Shown here: positions 1-7,263 of the stretch, in pieces | How positions within the stretch are numbered: position 1 is the stretch's first letter | Layout of the letters: the number at the start of each line of letters is the position of its first letter | Source: Xenorhabdus eapokensis | Lineage (GTDB): Bacteria > Pseudomonadota > Gammaproteobacteria > Enterobacterales > Enterobacteriaceae | NCBI RefSeq assembly: GCF_001908105.1 | Contig: NZ_MKGQ01000012.1 | Span: 92,453-104,578 of the forward strand | Direction: 5' to 3' | Length of the DNA stretch: 12,126 nt | The notes under the pieces: model-generated | What the model was told of the DNA's origin: nothing | What the model saw: the letters and a program-made list of their open reading frames with translations, nothing else | Database searches by the model: none | Translations under genes and position numbers: made by a program

Positions 1-98
1 ACATCGGCAGTTCCAGCGTTAACATGAACCGCCGTATACGGAACCGTACGTACGGTGGTGTGAGAGGACGACGAGAGTGATCCCGTCTCCTACTCGAT
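1..98 (+). mobile_element. Group II intron, 3' end (domains V and VI), partial
   Basis: This is the 3' end of a self-splicing group II intron, a retroelement whose RNA is the catalyst. Domain V is 28-59: a 9-bp lower stem (28-36 with 51-59, one G-U pair), a two-base CG bulge at 49-50, a short upper stem and a GAAC loop at 41-44. Domain VI follows at about 64-90, with a stem closed by a GTGA loop (77-80). The intron probably ends at 98 (CGAT). A92, seven bases from that end, is the natural candidate for the bulged branch-point adenosine. The reverse transcriptase/maturase gene would lie upstream, outside the window, so I cannot say whether the element is intact. Recognition rests on the D5-D6 fold and on resemblance to the 3' ends of enterobacterial LtrA-type introns. 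Class is not assigned, and the exact 3' splice site is inferred. Confidence 0.8.
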
Positions 99-153
99 CT
101 AAATCAGGAAACTTATTTTTTTAGTCGTAAGTCTAGGTTAGGGGGACAGCAGG

Positions 154-1497
154 TTACATAAACGTACTGACTAAAATATACCCTACTGTACACGCACCAC
201 TGACACCAATCAATCCTGGTAAAAGAAAGCTGTGGTTGATAATAAATTTCCCTATCTTTGTTGTCCCTGAACGGTCAAAACCAATACAAGCCAAATCGCT
301 TGGATAAGTAGGCAAAACAAAATAGCCATAGGCAGCGGGGAAGAAAGCGATCAGAAGTTTTGGATCAACCCCAAGCTGCAATCCCATTGGTGCAATAGCA
401 GTTAAGGCGGCGGCTTGGCTGTTAACCAGTTTTGATACCAAAAACAGCACAAGGGCATACGTCCATGGTTGTGCTTGGACGACATCTTCCAAGACTAATT
501 TTAATTCACCTAAATGTGAGTGGAAGAAAGTATCGCTCATCCATGCCACCCCAAAGACAGAAAAAATCGCAACCATACCGGCTTTGAACACGGCGCCATT
601 AGCGATTTCACTGGTTTTGACTTTACAGGCCATCAATATAATGGAGCCCGCAATTAACATCATCATCTGGATCACCAGATTCATAGATAGGGGTTTTAGC
701 GTACCTTTTACTTCAAAAGTAGGACGTAATTCGGTACATGCACCAAATAAAACTACGACGGCAATTGCGGCAAAGAAAATCCAGGTTGCCCAATAAGCTT
801 GCTTAGGAAAGACTTGATCTAATAGAGTGTCAGAACCACCATAAATAAATTCACGTTGCTTTGGATCTTTAATTTTCGCTTGGAATTCTTCGTCCTGATC
901 AAGATCTTTTCCTCGACGTAAGCTCCATAATGCAGCAAGTATTACTCCAGTGAGTGAAGCGGGTATTGAAACAGCCAAAATTTCTAAGATCCCGTATGCT
1001 TGCCCAATGCCGTGGCTGGCAGCAATAATTGACACTAAAGAGACAACGGCGACAGATACAGGAGAAGCAGTAATTGCCATTTGAGAAGCGACAGAAGCAA
1101 CAGCCATTGGCCGTTCAGGGCGAATACCTTTTTTTAAGGCAATATCACCAATGATCGGAAACATGGTATAAACAACATGACCAGTACCGCAAAGAAAAGT
1201 GAGCATCCAAGTGGTTAGTGGTGCCAAGATGGTGATATGTTGCGGGCTGCGGCGCAGCAAGCGTTCAGCAAATTGCATCATAACATTTAGCCCACCTGCT
1301 GTTTGTAAAACAGATGCACAACCGATCACAGCAAGAATAGTGAGCATCACATCAACGGGAGGCTTACCTGGTTCCAGGCCAAAGATAAATGTCAGTATAA
1401 AAAGCCCAATACCGCTGATCAGCCCTAATCCCATTCCTGCATAACGCGTGCCGATCAATAAACATATGATTATTATAGCAAATTGTAGCGTTATCAT
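154..1497 (-). CDS. dcuB: Anaerobic C4-dicarboxylate transporter DcuB (fumarate/succinate antiporter)
   Basis: Inner-membrane carrier of the Dcu family (447 aa; E. coli DcuB 446). It exchanges external fumarate, malate or aspartate for succinate during anaerobic fumarate respiration. The protein is hydrophobic throughout with many membrane segments. PGKPPVDVML (residues 43-52) and the GTGHVVYT segment (about 104-111) match DcuB rather than DcuA. E. coli DcuB also controls the sensor kinase DcuS; the residues implicated there (K353, T394, D398) have counterparts at K356, T397 and D401, so the regulatory function may be kept. The start is supported by AAGGA (1503-1507 on the complement) just upstream. 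The gene reads toward the group II intron, with only 55 bp between its stop and the intron end, and I see no convincing hairpin terminator in that gap. No clear FNR site could be assigned upstream. Confidence 0.93.
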   Translation of the reverse strand: MITLQFAIIIICLLIGTRYAGMGLGLISGIGLFILTFIFGLEPGKPPVDVMLTILAVIGCASVLQTAGGLNVMMQFAERLLRRSPQHITILAPLTTWMLTFLCGTGHVVYTMFPIIGDIALKKGIRPERPMAVASVASQMAITASPVSVAVVSLVSIIAASHGIGQAYGILEILAVSIPASLTGVILAALWSLRRGKDLDQDEEFQAKIKDPKQREFIYGGSDTLLDQVFPKQAYWATWIFFAAIAVVVLFGACTELRPTFEVKGTLKPLSMNLVIQMMMLIAGSIILMACKVKTSEIANGAVFKAGMVAIFSVFGVAWMSDTFFHSHLGELKLVLEDVVQAQPWTYALVLFLVSKLVNSQAAALTAIAPMGLQLGVDPKLLIAFFPAAYGYFVLPTYPSDLACIGFDRSGTTKIGKFIINHSFLLPGLIGVSGACTVGYILVSTFM

Positions 1498-1575
1498 ATC
1501 TGTCCTTAATAATTACCTTTATTACCAAGCTGGTAGTTGTTGCTTGAGATCTATTGGGTATATCTATTATTTATA

Positions 1576-1605
1576 AATGTTGTTTTATAGTTTTATAACA
1601 ACATT
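1576..1605. repeat. Inverted repeat upstream of dcuB (possible operator)
   Basis: Perfect 9-bp arms, AATGTTGTT (1576-1584) and AACAACATT (1597-1605), are separated by 12 bp of A/T-rich sequence. The repeat lies about 80 to 110 bp upstream of the dcuB start codon, where a regulator would be expected to act. It does not match the FNR consensus (TTGAT-N4-ATCAA). A run of T that would make it a terminator is absent. The protein that might bind is unknown. Confidence 0.35.
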
Positions 1606-1855
1606 AAAAGCACATATTAATCTTATTAGAATGCTTATATAAAAATGGGATTGAGATCTTATTTTTATTATCTGATTTTTAAAGATATTTGTCTTTGTAG
1701 TAAATGTGTTTTAGTTATTAATAGAATTATTCTATTTTTGTGTATCTGTTAAATAGCATTTTCAATTTATTAACTTTAAGAACTTTTTATATATTTTGAA
1801 GAGAAAATAAAATTCAATAGATTATTAGTATGTTCATAATATTAATAGCCCTGCA

Positions 1856-1885
1856 TTCTAATGGAAAGTATTGTTTACATATAAT
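1856..1885 (+). promoter_or_regulatory. aroF-tyrA promoter (-35/-10)
   Basis: A perfect TATAAT at 1880-1885 is the probable -10 box, placing the start of transcription near 1892 and giving an untranslated leader of about 90 nt before aroF. The matching -35 is weak (TTCTAA, 1856-1861, spacing 18). The spacer between the two elements is filled by a TyrR box, the arrangement expected for repression by competition with RNA polymerase. Confidence 0.65.
1862..1879 (+). promoter_or_regulatory. Strong TyrR box in the aroF promoter
   Basis: TGGAAA-N6-TTTACA matches the TyrR consensus TGTAAA-N6-TTTACA at 11 of 12 positions. It abuts the -10 hexamer and covers the spacer, so TyrR bound with tyrosine should block transcription of aroF-tyrA, as known for E. 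coli. Confidence 0.8.
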
Positions 1886-1903
1886 ATGAAATATTTACGA
1901 TTT

Positions 1904-1921
1904 TGGATTGTATTCTTTACA
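1904..1921 (+). promoter_or_regulatory. Weak TyrR box downstream of the aroF promoter
   Basis: TGGATT-N6-TTTACA matches the TyrR consensus at about 9 of 12 positions. It lies 42 bp (close to four helical turns) from the strong box and on the same face of the helix. The TyrR hexamer in E. coli uses a strong and a weak box cooperatively; this could be the weak partner. Confidence 0.5.
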
Positions 1922-1982
1922 ACTCATGGTATGTTATCCACCAGACACTTAAACAAACATTAAACAGACAAGGCAGATAGAA

Positions 1983-3077
1983 ATGATCATGCAAAAAGAC
2001 GCTCTGAATAACGTTCATATCCTTGATGAACAAGTTCTTATCACTCCAGAAGAGTTGAAACAGGAATACCCGTTGAATAGCCATGATCTCCATGCCATCA
2101 CAAACGCGCGTAATACCATCGCTGATATTATTCAGCATCGTGATCCTCGTTTATTAGTGGTATGTGGTCCATGCTCAATTCATGATGTAGATGCTGCTCT
2201 GGACTATGCCCGCCGTTTGAAAGCGCTTTCTGCTGAATTGAGTGATTGTCTGTATATTGTTATGCGTGTCTATTTTGAAAAGCCTCGTACAACCGTTGGT
2301 TGGAAAGGGCTAATTAGTGATCCCTATATGGATGGTTCATTTGATATGGATGCGGGACTACATATTGCCCGTCGTCTATTGTTAAACCTGGTAGAAATGG
2401 GATTGCCTTTGGCTAATGAGGCACTTGATCCCAATAATCCACAATACTTAGGGGATCTATTTAGCTGGTCAGCAATTGGCGCCAGAACAACTGAATCTCA
2501 AACTCATCGTGAAATGGCATCAGGGCTATCTGTATCAGTCGGTTTTAAAAATGGCACAGATGGTAATTTGAATACCGCAATTAATGCCATGAAAGCAGCA
2601 GCAATGCCTCATCGCTTCATGGGGATAAATCAGTCAGGCCAAGTTTGTTTGCTACAAACCCAAGGTAATCCGAATGGACATGTAATATTGCGTGGCGGCG
2701 CAGTGCCGAATTACAGTGCAGAACATGTTGCTGATTGTGAACGCCAAATGATTAAAGCAGGGTTGATACCATCACTCATGATTGATTGCAGTCACGGTAA
2801 TTCCAATAAAGATTTTCGTCGCCAGAGTATTGTTGTGGATTCTGTTGCTGAACAGATTGTAACCGGAAATCAATCCATCATTGGGATTATGTTGGAAAGC
2901 CATATCAATGAGGGCAATCAATCTTCCGAACAGCTTCGTTCTGACATGAAATATGGTGTTTCGGTCACTGACGCTTGTATTAGCTGGCAGACTACGGAGC
3001 AAATATTGAGAAAACTGCACCAACAAATTGCTCCGCATTTGGCTAATCGAAATGTAATGATGGAAAAAGCAGGATAA
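1983..3077 (+). CDS. aroF: 3-deoxy-7-phosphoheptulonate (DAHP) synthase, tyrosine-sensitive
   Basis: Catalyses the first step of the shikimate pathway, condensing phosphoenolpyruvate and erythrose 4-phosphate to DAHP in the cytoplasm. The 364-aa product is a class I (AroFGH) enzyme. The metal ligands are visible at C64 (in CGPCSIHD), H271 ([10 protein letters not shown]), E305 and D330 (SVTDAC). The N-terminal [10 protein letters not shown] and residues P150 and Q154 correspond to E. coli AroF, including P148 and Q152 linked to tyrosine feedback. This identifies the tyrosine-inhibited isozyme rather than AroG or AroH. The start at 1983 has AAGG at a suitable distance (1970-1973); an in-frame ATG at 1989 would give the E. 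coli-like N-terminus MQKDAL, so the true start may be two codons later. tyrA follows after 5 bp, forming an operon controlled by TyrR. Confidence 0.96.
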   Translation: MIMQKDALNNVHILDEQVLITPEELKQEYPLNSHDLHAITNARNTIADIIQHRDPRLLVVCGPCSIHDVDAALDYARRLKALSAELSDCLYIVMRVYFEKPRTTVGWKGLISDPYMDGSFDMDAGLHIARRLLLNLVEMGLPLANEALDPNNPQYLGDLFSWSAIGARTTESQTHREMASGLSVSVGFKNGTDGNLNTAINAMKAAAMPHRFMGINQSGQVCLLQTQGNPNGHVILRGGAVPNYSAEHVADCERQMIKAGLIPSLMIDCSHGNSNKDFRRQSIVVDSVAEQIVTGNQSIIGIMLESHINEGNQSSEQLRSDMKYGVSVTDACISWQTTEQILRKLHQQIAPHLANRNVMMEKAG

Positions 3078-3082
3078 TCAAT

Positions 3083-4204
3083 ATGACGGCAGAATTATCA
3101 CAACTGAGAACTCAAATTGATGAGGTGGATAAAACCTTATTATCTTTGCTGGCGAAAAGAATGGATTTAGTAGCGCAAGTTGGTGAAGTTAAAAGTCAGT
3201 TAGGTTTACCGATTTATGCTCCTGATAGGGAGGCAGCTATGTTGGCCTCCCGCCGTCAGGAGGCGGAAAATATGGGAATTCCACCTGATTTGATTGAAGA
3301 TATCTTACGCCGAATTATGCGAGAGTCTTATGTCAGTGAAAATAATAAAGGCTTTAAAAAACTCGGTACTCATTTGGGACCTGTGGTCATTGTAGGTGGC
3401 TCAGGCAAAATGGGGCGATTATTCAGTCGATTATTGACGTTGTCTGGCTATGAAGTCAGAGTGCTCGAAGCTGAAGATTGGGATAACGCCGAACATCTAT
3501 TGGCAGGGGCAGGGATGGTGATTGTCAGTGTTCCCATCCACTTGACAGAGAAGATTATTCGTCGATTACCTCCGTTACCAGAGCAGTGCATTTTAGTTGA
3601 TTTAGCTTCAATCAAGCAAAAACCGTTAAATGCGATGCTTGAAGTACATCAAGGGCCTGTTTTGGGATTGCATCCTATGTTTGGGCCAGATGTAGGTAGC
3701 TTTGCTAAGCAAGTAGTTGTGTATTGCGATGGGCGCCATCCAGAGTCGTATCAATGGTTTTTGGAACAGATATCGGTATGGGGAGCGAGATTGCATCAAA
3801 TCACTGCGGAGAAGCATGATACAAATATGGGCTTCATTCAGGCGCTGCGTCATTTCACTACTTTTTCTTATGGGCGGCATCTTGCAGGAGAAAATATCGA
3901 CTTACAGCAATTGCTTTCACTATCTTCACCGATCTATCGATTAGAGCTAGCAATGGTAGGACGATTATTCGCCCAAGATCCCCAACTGTATGCTGATATT
4001 ATTATGTCTAGCCCTGAAAACATTGCACTTATTCGTCGATATTACCAAAGTTTCGGGCAGGCTCTGGAAATATTGGAACGTCAAGATAAGTCGGCTTTTA
4101 TTGCGAGCTTTAGCCAGGTAAGTGATTGGTTTGGTGATGAAGCAACCCGATTTATGAAGGAAAGTCGCGTGCTTTTGCAGCAGGCGAGTGATAATCGGGT
4201 ATAG
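3083..4204 (+). CDS. tyrA: Bifunctional chorismate mutase / prephenate dehydrogenase (T-protein)
   Basis: Converts chorismate to prephenate and then, with NAD+, to 4-hydroxyphenylpyruvate, committing carbon to tyrosine. The 373-aa protein has the family's usual length. Residues 1 to about 90 are an AroQ chorismate mutase helix bundle, with the active-site lysine K37. From about 100 comes a Rossmann dehydrogenase domain with GGSGKMG at 105-111. Catalytic H197 lies in LHPMFGPD, R294 (prephenate binding) in MVGRLF, and H257, tied to tyrosine feedback in E. coli, is also kept. Numbering is identical to E. coli TyrA. The ribosome binding site AGGA (3071-3074) sits inside the last codons of aroF, so the two are probably translationally coupled. 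Transcription should end at the hairpin right after the stop. Confidence 0.97.
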   Translation: MTAELSQLRTQIDEVDKTLLSLLAKRMDLVAQVGEVKSQLGLPIYAPDREAAMLASRRQEAENMGIPPDLIEDILRRIMRESYVSENNKGFKKLGTHLGPVVIVGGSGKMGRLFSRLLTLSGYEVRVLEAEDWDNAEHLLAGAGMVIVSVPIHLTEKIIRRLPPLPEQCILVDLASIKQKPLNAMLEVHQGPVLGLHPMFGPDVGSFAKQVVVYCDGRHPESYQWFLEQISVWGARLHQITAEKHDTNMGFIQALRHFTTFSYGRHLAGENIDLQQLLSLSSPIYRLELAMVGRLFAQDPQLYADIIMSSPENIALIRRYYQSFGQALEILERQDKSAFIASFSQVSDWFGDEATRFMKESRVLLQQASDNRV

Positions 4205-4214
4205 GTCTTATTTT

Positions 4215-4248
4215 AAAACCGGATGGAAACATCCGGTTTTATTTTTAC
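4215..4248. terminator. Terminator shared by convergent tyrA and pheA
   Basis: A perfect 11-bp stem (4215-4225 with 4230-4240) closed by a GAAA tetraloop is followed on the plus strand by a T-rich tract (to 4248). On the minus strand the stem is followed by TTTTAAAATAAG, a poorer U tract, so termination should be strongest for aroF-tyrA but probably works both ways. It fills almost the whole 45-bp gap between the two stop codons. Confidence 0.9.
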
Positions 4249-4249
4249 T

Positions 4250-5404
4250 TTAGATAGAATCAATCGGAATGACATTTTCTGATGGGTAAGATCCTAACAC
4301 TTTCAGAAAGCGAGTCATTTCTGTCAGCTCTTTCAATGCTTGTTGCATTTTTATGGAACGTTGATTGGCTTGCACATCAATATAAAACATCTCCTCCCAC
4401 GGTTTGCCATTGATTGGGCGAGACTCCAATTTACTCATGGGGATATCATGTTTTTTGAGGATAATAAGGGCATCAACCAGCGCTCCTGCTTGTTGTCCGG
4501 TTGACATAATGAACGTGGTTTTAGCCGGAACTTGCTCGGATACGTCAATAGATTTGCGGGAGACAACAATAAAGCGAGTACTATTTTCTTGCTGATTTGC
4601 CAAGTTGTTTTCTAAAACCTGTAATCCATAAAGAGTGCCGCCAGCCTCACTGCCTAATGCGGCTATTTCTGGTGAGTTAAGTTCAGCTACTTTTTGCATA
4701 GCAGCAGCAGTGCTTTCGCAGTAGACAATATTCCAGTCAGGATATTTATTGAGATATTGGCTACATTGTTGAAAAGGTTGGGAATGGCTATAAACAGTTT
4801 TTATCCTTGAGATATCAGTTTGTCCGGTAATTAGTAGACAATGGTTGATTGGCAGAGTTATCTCTCCAACCAGGGATAAGGGGGTAAGTTGCAATAAATC
4901 ATAAACTTCATTGATTGCCCCTGAGCTGGTATTTTCCAGTGGCAGGATGCCATAATCAGCCTGTCCAATCTCAACCAGTGAGAAAATATCTGAGAATTTG
5001 TGACAACTACACTCAACCAATTGATTAAAGTGGCGGGCAGCAAATTGTCGAGCTGCAACATGAGAATACGAACCTTTGGGCCCCAGAAAAGTAATACGGG
5101 CAGAATCGTAAGGTGTTTGATTCAGATATTGTTGTAATAACGCCTGTTGGGTGAGAACAGAATCCTCAATGATCATCTGAAATAATCGTGTAATGTAAAA
5201 TCCATCTAATCCACGTGATTTTCCTTTATCAACCAACACGCTTAGTAACTCACGTTCACGGTTTTTATCTCGGATAGGGCGATTATCGTGCAGTTTTGTC
5301 TGGGCGATGTCACTGGCTAATTGTCGGCGTTTAGCAAGCAGATCCAGTAATTCTGCATCAATATGGCTAATTTCTTCTCGTAAACTAACTAAATCTCGTT
5401 CCAT
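4250..5404 (-). CDS. pheA: Bifunctional chorismate mutase / prephenate dehydratase (P-protein)
   Basis: Rearranges chorismate to prephenate and dehydrates it to phenylpyruvate, the phenylalanine branch point. The protein has 384 aa (E. coli 386; the difference is two residues at the N-terminus). Residues 1 to about 95 are the AroQ mutase domain, with R9, R26 and K37 aligning to E. coli R11, R28 and K39. The dehydratase domain starts near 102 ([15 protein letters not shown]) and contains TRF at 276-278 with the catalytic threonine. The C-terminal ACT-type regulatory domain keeps GALV (307-310) and ESRP (327-330), the phenylalanine-binding motifs, so feedback inhibition is expected. The start has AGGA about 9 nt upstream. 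Expression is governed by the leader peptide and attenuator immediately upstream. Confidence 0.97.
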   Translation of the reverse strand: MERDLVSLREEISHIDAELLDLLAKRRQLASDIAQTKLHDNRPIRDKNRERELLSVLVDKGKSRGLDGFYITRLFQMIIEDSVLTQQALLQQYLNQTPYDSARITFLGPKGSYSHVAARQFAARHFNQLVECSCHKFSDIFSLVEIGQADYGILPLENTSSGAINEVYDLLQLTPLSLVGEITLPINHCLLITGQTDISRIKTVYSHSQPFQQCSQYLNKYPDWNIVYCESTAAAMQKVAELNSPEIAALGSEAGGTLYGLQVLENNLANQQENSTRFIVVSRKSIDVSEQVPAKTTFIMSTGQQAGALVDALIILKKHDIPMSKLESRPINGKPWEEMFYIDVQANQRSIKMQQALKELTEMTRFLKVLGSYPSENVIPIDSI

Positions 5405-5473
5405 AGTATATTCCTGACATTCTTATTATGAGTGTAGCCTGTGCATCGTGAATATGTTTATGATCAGTAAAAC

Positions 5474-5498
5474 AAAAAACCTCCCTGTTGGTGGGAGG
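5474..5498 (-). terminator. pheA attenuator terminator (3:4 hairpin)
   Basis: Read on the minus strand, CCTCCC (5498-5493) pairs with GGGAGG (5485-5480) around a 7-nt loop and is followed by six U residues (5479-5474). The hairpin lies between pheL and pheA, about 70 bp before the pheA start. Its left arm is shared with the antiterminator, which makes the two structures mutually exclusive. Confidence 0.92.
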
Positions 5499-5543
5499 CT
5501 TTTATTCGTTTTCTTAAATTTTCTTTGAAACGAATCAACCTCC
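5494..5543 (-). promoter_or_regulatory. pheA attenuator antiterminator (2:3 pairing)
   Basis: On the minus strand GGAGG (5543-5539) and ATTCGTTT (5535-5528), just after the pheL stop, can pair with AAACGAAT (5511-5504) and CCTCC (5498-5494). This uses up the left arm of the terminator. The competing 1:2 pairing is ACCTTC (the last pheL codons) with GGAGGT across a TCATAA loop. A ribosome stalled on the Phe codons would free segment 2 and allow read-through; a ribosome reaching the stop would mask it. This is the standard amino-acid attenuation logic, drawn here by hand pairing. Confidence 0.88.
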
Positions 5544-5594
5544 TTATGAGAAGGTGAAAAAAAAGAAAAATAAGAAACACGGTTTAATAATCAT
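5544..5594 (-). CDS. pheL: pheA operon leader peptide
   Basis: A 16-codon reading frame encodes MIIKPCFLFFFFFTFS, with seven phenylalanines among the last ten residues. This is the hallmark of the Phe leader (E. coli PheL is [15 protein letters not shown]). An AGG lies about 6 nt before the ATG. The stop codon is followed at once by GGAGG, which is segment 2 of the attenuator rather than a start signal, as no start codon follows it. The peptide has no function as a protein; its translation senses charged tRNA-Phe and sets pheA transcription. The frame is short and would be missed by ordinary gene finders. Confidence 0.93.
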   Translation of the reverse strand: MIIKPCFLFFFFFTFS

Positions 5595-5612
5595 TTAGCC
5601 TGTTAGCACATT

Positions 5613-5640
5613 ATTTTATGGTTTCAATAATGTATTTTAA
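5613..5640 (-). promoter_or_regulatory. Probable pheL-pheA promoter
   Basis: On the minus strand TAAAAT (5618-5613) fits a -10 box and TTAAAA (5640-5635) a -35 box with 16-bp spacing, placing the RNA start about a dozen bases before the pheL ATG. The whole stretch is A/T-rich, so other registers are possible. The location between the raiA terminator and pheL is where the promoter must be. Confidence 0.45.
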
Positions 5641-5674
5641 TTAACCTATTTAGCTTGGAGTGTCAACAGGCAAT

Positions 5675-5698
5675 AAAAACGCGCTCATTGAGCGCGTT
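5675..5698 (-). terminator. raiA terminator
   Basis: A perfect 9-bp GC-rich stem (5678-5686 with 5690-5698) with a three-base loop, followed on the minus strand by a U tract (5679-5675). It lies 20 bp after the raiA stop and separates raiA from the pheA attenuation unit. Confidence 0.9.
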
Positions 5699-5718
5699 GG
5701 GACAAAAACCAGGGATGG

Positions 5719-6051
5719 TTATACTTCTAAGTTGAGATTGGACTCTTTAACACTATTGTCTGCACGGCGAGCTTCCGCTTTATGTTGCACTTTATTGAGT
5801 TGGCGTTCTAATTTTGTCAACAGATCATTGATTGCTGTGTACATATCTTCATGTTTGGCGCTAGCCACTAACGTGCCATTCGGTGTACCAATTGTGGCAT
5901 CAACTAAGAATCCTTGCGGTTCTTTTGATAGGACGATATGTGGATTGATTAGATTGACTTGCCATTTGCTCAACTTACTTAGACGGTCTTCTACATGGCT
6001 ACGAATTGCGGGGGTAATTTCCATTTGTTTGCTGGTAATGTTCACTAACAT
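5719..6051 (-). CDS. raiA: Ribosome-associated inhibitor A (hibernation factor)
   Basis: Small cytoplasmic protein (110 aa; E. coli RaiA/YfiA 113) of the HPF/RaiA family. It binds the 30S decoding and tRNA sites in stationary phase or cold, blocks translation and stabilises 70S ribosomes. The fold's conserved segments are visible: [16 protein letters not shown] at the N-terminus, [13 protein letters not shown], and [20 protein letters not shown] in the second helix. The C-terminal tail ([11 protein letters not shown]) is longer than in the short HPF paralogue and marks it as RaiA, although it is less acidic than E. coli's. The start has AGAGG at 6064-6060 on the complement, about 8 nt away. 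The gene is monocistronic, with its own promoter and terminator. Confidence 0.96.
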   Translation of the reverse strand: MLVNITSKQMEITPAIRSHVEDRLSKLSKWQVNLINPHIVLSKEPQGFLVDATIGTPNGTLVASAKHEDMYTAINDLLTKLERQLNKVQHKAEARRADNSVKESNLNLEV

Positions 6052-6091
6052 ATAGTTACCTCTTTGGTGTTACTCCGTCTTTGATGTATTC

Positions 6092-6137
6092 AGCATAGCG
6101 CCATTTTGCATAAAAAGAATGATCTAAATCACTTTTA
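6092..6137 (-). promoter_or_regulatory. raiA promoter with CRP/FNR-type site
   Basis: On the minus strand a palindromic core TGATTTAGATCA (6131-6120) is flanked by AAAAG and TTCTT. It matches the CRP half-sites (TGTGA, TCACA) at 7 of 10 positions and the FNR consensus at 8 of 10. A -10 candidate, TATGCT (6097-6092), puts the transcription start near 6085 and the site centre at about -40 to -41, the class II activator position. No good -35 is present, as expected for an activator-dependent promoter. raiA of E. coli is reported to respond to cAMP-CRP; the choice between CRP and FNR is open. Confidence 0.6.
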
Positions 6138-6274
6138 TTGAGTGATTTTGGCAGTAGGTGACGGAATTGTGATAGCCAGAAAAGATATGGAGAATATTTG
6201 TTGCGCAAGGAGGCGTTATACGTCATTATTGGTCAGTTATGTGATTATTAAATTGAGTTATAGTTATAAGGAAC

Positions 6275-6301
6275 GCCTTATTTCCAAGGTGAAAATAAGG
6301 C
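6275..6301. repeat. 9-bp inverted repeat in the raiA-bamD spacer
   Basis: Perfect arms GCCTTATTT (6275-6283) and AAATAAGGC (6293-6301) enclose a 9-nt loop. Neither strand shows a U tract after the stem, so it is not an obvious terminator. It lies about 190 to 215 bp upstream of the predicted raiA transcription start and beyond the bamD terminator; its role is unknown. Confidence 0.45.
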
Positions 6302-6315
6302 TGATATAGCCAAAC

Positions 6316-6358
6316 ATGACCAGCAAATATGACCAAATTGTGTATGATCAAATTGTGC
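6316..6358. repeat. Imperfect 15-bp tandem repeat, nearly three units
   Basis: Units at 6316-6328 (degenerate and shorter), 6329-6343 (ATGACCAAATTGTGT) and 6344-6358 (ATGATCAAATTGTGC) lie end to end; the last two differ at two positions. The rest of the 480-bp spacer (6052-6531) holds the raiA promoter and bamD terminator and otherwise shows no gene I can support. Confidence 0.5.
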
Positions 6359-6466
6359 GAATGCGTTCAGTTTGTTGGCTAAACAGAACAAAAAGCAAGC
6401 TTTACAAAAATTACATTTCCAGCAGTGATATTCCTGGCAACTTCGCTATTAGAAAAAACAATAGAT

Positions 6467-6496
6467 AAAAAAAACAGCAGCCATGTAGCTACTGTT
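6467..6496 (-). terminator. bamD terminator
   Basis: On the minus strand AACAGTAGC (6496-6488) pairs over 9 bp, with one G-U, with GCTGCTGTT (6481-6473) around a 6-nt loop. The stem runs into eight consecutive U residues (6474-6467). It lies 36 bp after the bamD stop. Confidence 0.9.
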
Positions 6497-6531
6497 TTCG
6501 ATCACCTATTCAAATTTGATGGGATGAGGTT

Positions 6532-7263
6532 TTATACAGGGTTGGCAGCGATGAGCTGTGCCACTTTATTGGCTTCAGCCGTCAATCCTAATTCTTTATA
6601 AGCTAACTCCATATAAGGGAGTGCCTTCCGGGTTGCATTAGTATCAGGATAGTCTCGTAGCATCTGTTCTACCCGATTAACGACAGCTACGTAAGCACTG
6701 CGTTTAGTGTAATATTGCACAACTGCAAGTTCATATTTGGCTAAACGTTCTTTGAGGAATATTAACCGCTTGGTCGCATCAGTTGAATACTGACTGTGTG
6801 GATAATAACGCACCAGTTGGTTGAAATCACGGAATGCAGCACGGGCATGTTCAGGATCACGATTTGATCGATCAATGTTGAAAAGGCCTTGTAATAGGCT
6901 GTCATCCAAAGCTAGCGAGACCAAACCACGCATATAGAGCACATAGTCGATATTAGGATGGGTTGGGTTCAGGCGCATGAAACGGTCAATGGATGCGAGA
7001 GCCAGTGGGTATTCCGCTGATTTGTAATAGGCGTAGATCAGATCAAGCTGAACTTGCTGAGAGTACGGGCCAAAAGGATATCGGTTATCAAGGGATTCCA
7101 ATTGCTTGATAGCCGCTTTATAGTTACCTTCTTGCAGCTTTTCCTGCCCAATTGAATAAATTTGGGATGGCGGGATATCAGGAACAGCATCCTTATTGCT
7201 GGAGCATCCAGATAGAACCAGGCTCAATGTGGTCGCTGCCACCAGATATTTCATGCGAGTCAT
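6532..7263 (-). CDS. bamD: Outer membrane protein assembly lipoprotein BamD
   Basis: Essential lipoprotein of the BAM complex, which folds beta-barrel proteins into the outer membrane; it works with BamA on the periplasmic face. The 243-aa product (E. coli 245) starts MTRMKYL. It has a signal peptide and the lipobox LSGC with the lipidated C20; serine at +2 directs it to the outer membrane. The rest is a five-TPR-repeat fold, with strongly conserved segments such as [24 protein letters not shown] and [18 protein letters not shown]. The reading frame is open 39 codons further upstream (to 7380), but that extension is not like the family and would bury the signal peptide, so 7263 is the start. 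AGAGG lies about 13 nt before it. It is monocistronic and divergent from rluD. Confidence 0.96.
   Translation of the reverse strand: MTRMKYLVAATTLSLVLSGCSSNKDAVPDIPPSQIYSIGQEKLQEGNYKAAIKQLESLDNRYPFGPYSQQVQLDLIYAYYKSAEYPLALASIDRFMRLNPTHPNIDYVLYMRGLVSLALDDSLLQGLFNIDRSNRDPEHARAAFRDFNQLVRYYPHSQYSTDATKRLIFLKERLAKYELAVVQYYTKRSAYVAVVNRVEQMLRDYPDTNATRKALPYMELAYKELGLTAEANKVAQLIAANPV

Larger units (their letters stand above)
1498..1982. other. AT-rich divergent intergenic region between dcuB and aroF
   Basis: A 485-bp spacer without a credible gene, markedly richer in A+T than the flanking coding sequence. From the dcuB side it holds a small perfect palindrome in the dcuB leader (TACCA-AGC-TGGTA, 1523-1535), a larger inverted repeat (1576-1605), a 7+3+7 palindrome (1720-1736) and then the aroF promoter with TyrR boxes (1856-1921). 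The 9-mer TTGAGATCT occurs near 1543 and again near 1650. The central part (about 1610-1850) is poly-A/T-like and shows no feature I can name; such DNA often binds H-NS, but that is inference only. Confidence 0.6.

Noticed and set aside
1543..1660. Repeated TTGAGATCT upstream of dcuB as paired FNR or NarL sites
   Set aside because: Only one half resembles the FNR consensus in each copy and the other half does not fit; a 9-mer pair in A/T-rich DNA can occur by chance.
1720..1736. AATAGAA-TTA-TTCTATT palindrome followed by T residues as a terminator
   Set aside because: The stem has a single G-C pair and no gene ends near it; too weak to call.
5536..5560. GGAGG after the pheL stop as a ribosome binding site for another small gene
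   Set aside because: No start codon follows at a usable distance; the bases are fully explained as segment 2 of the attenuator.
5660..6055. 131-codon open frame on the plus strand opposite raiA
   Set aside because: It is the antisense shadow of raiA, passes through the raiA terminator palindrome, and has no recognisable protein features.
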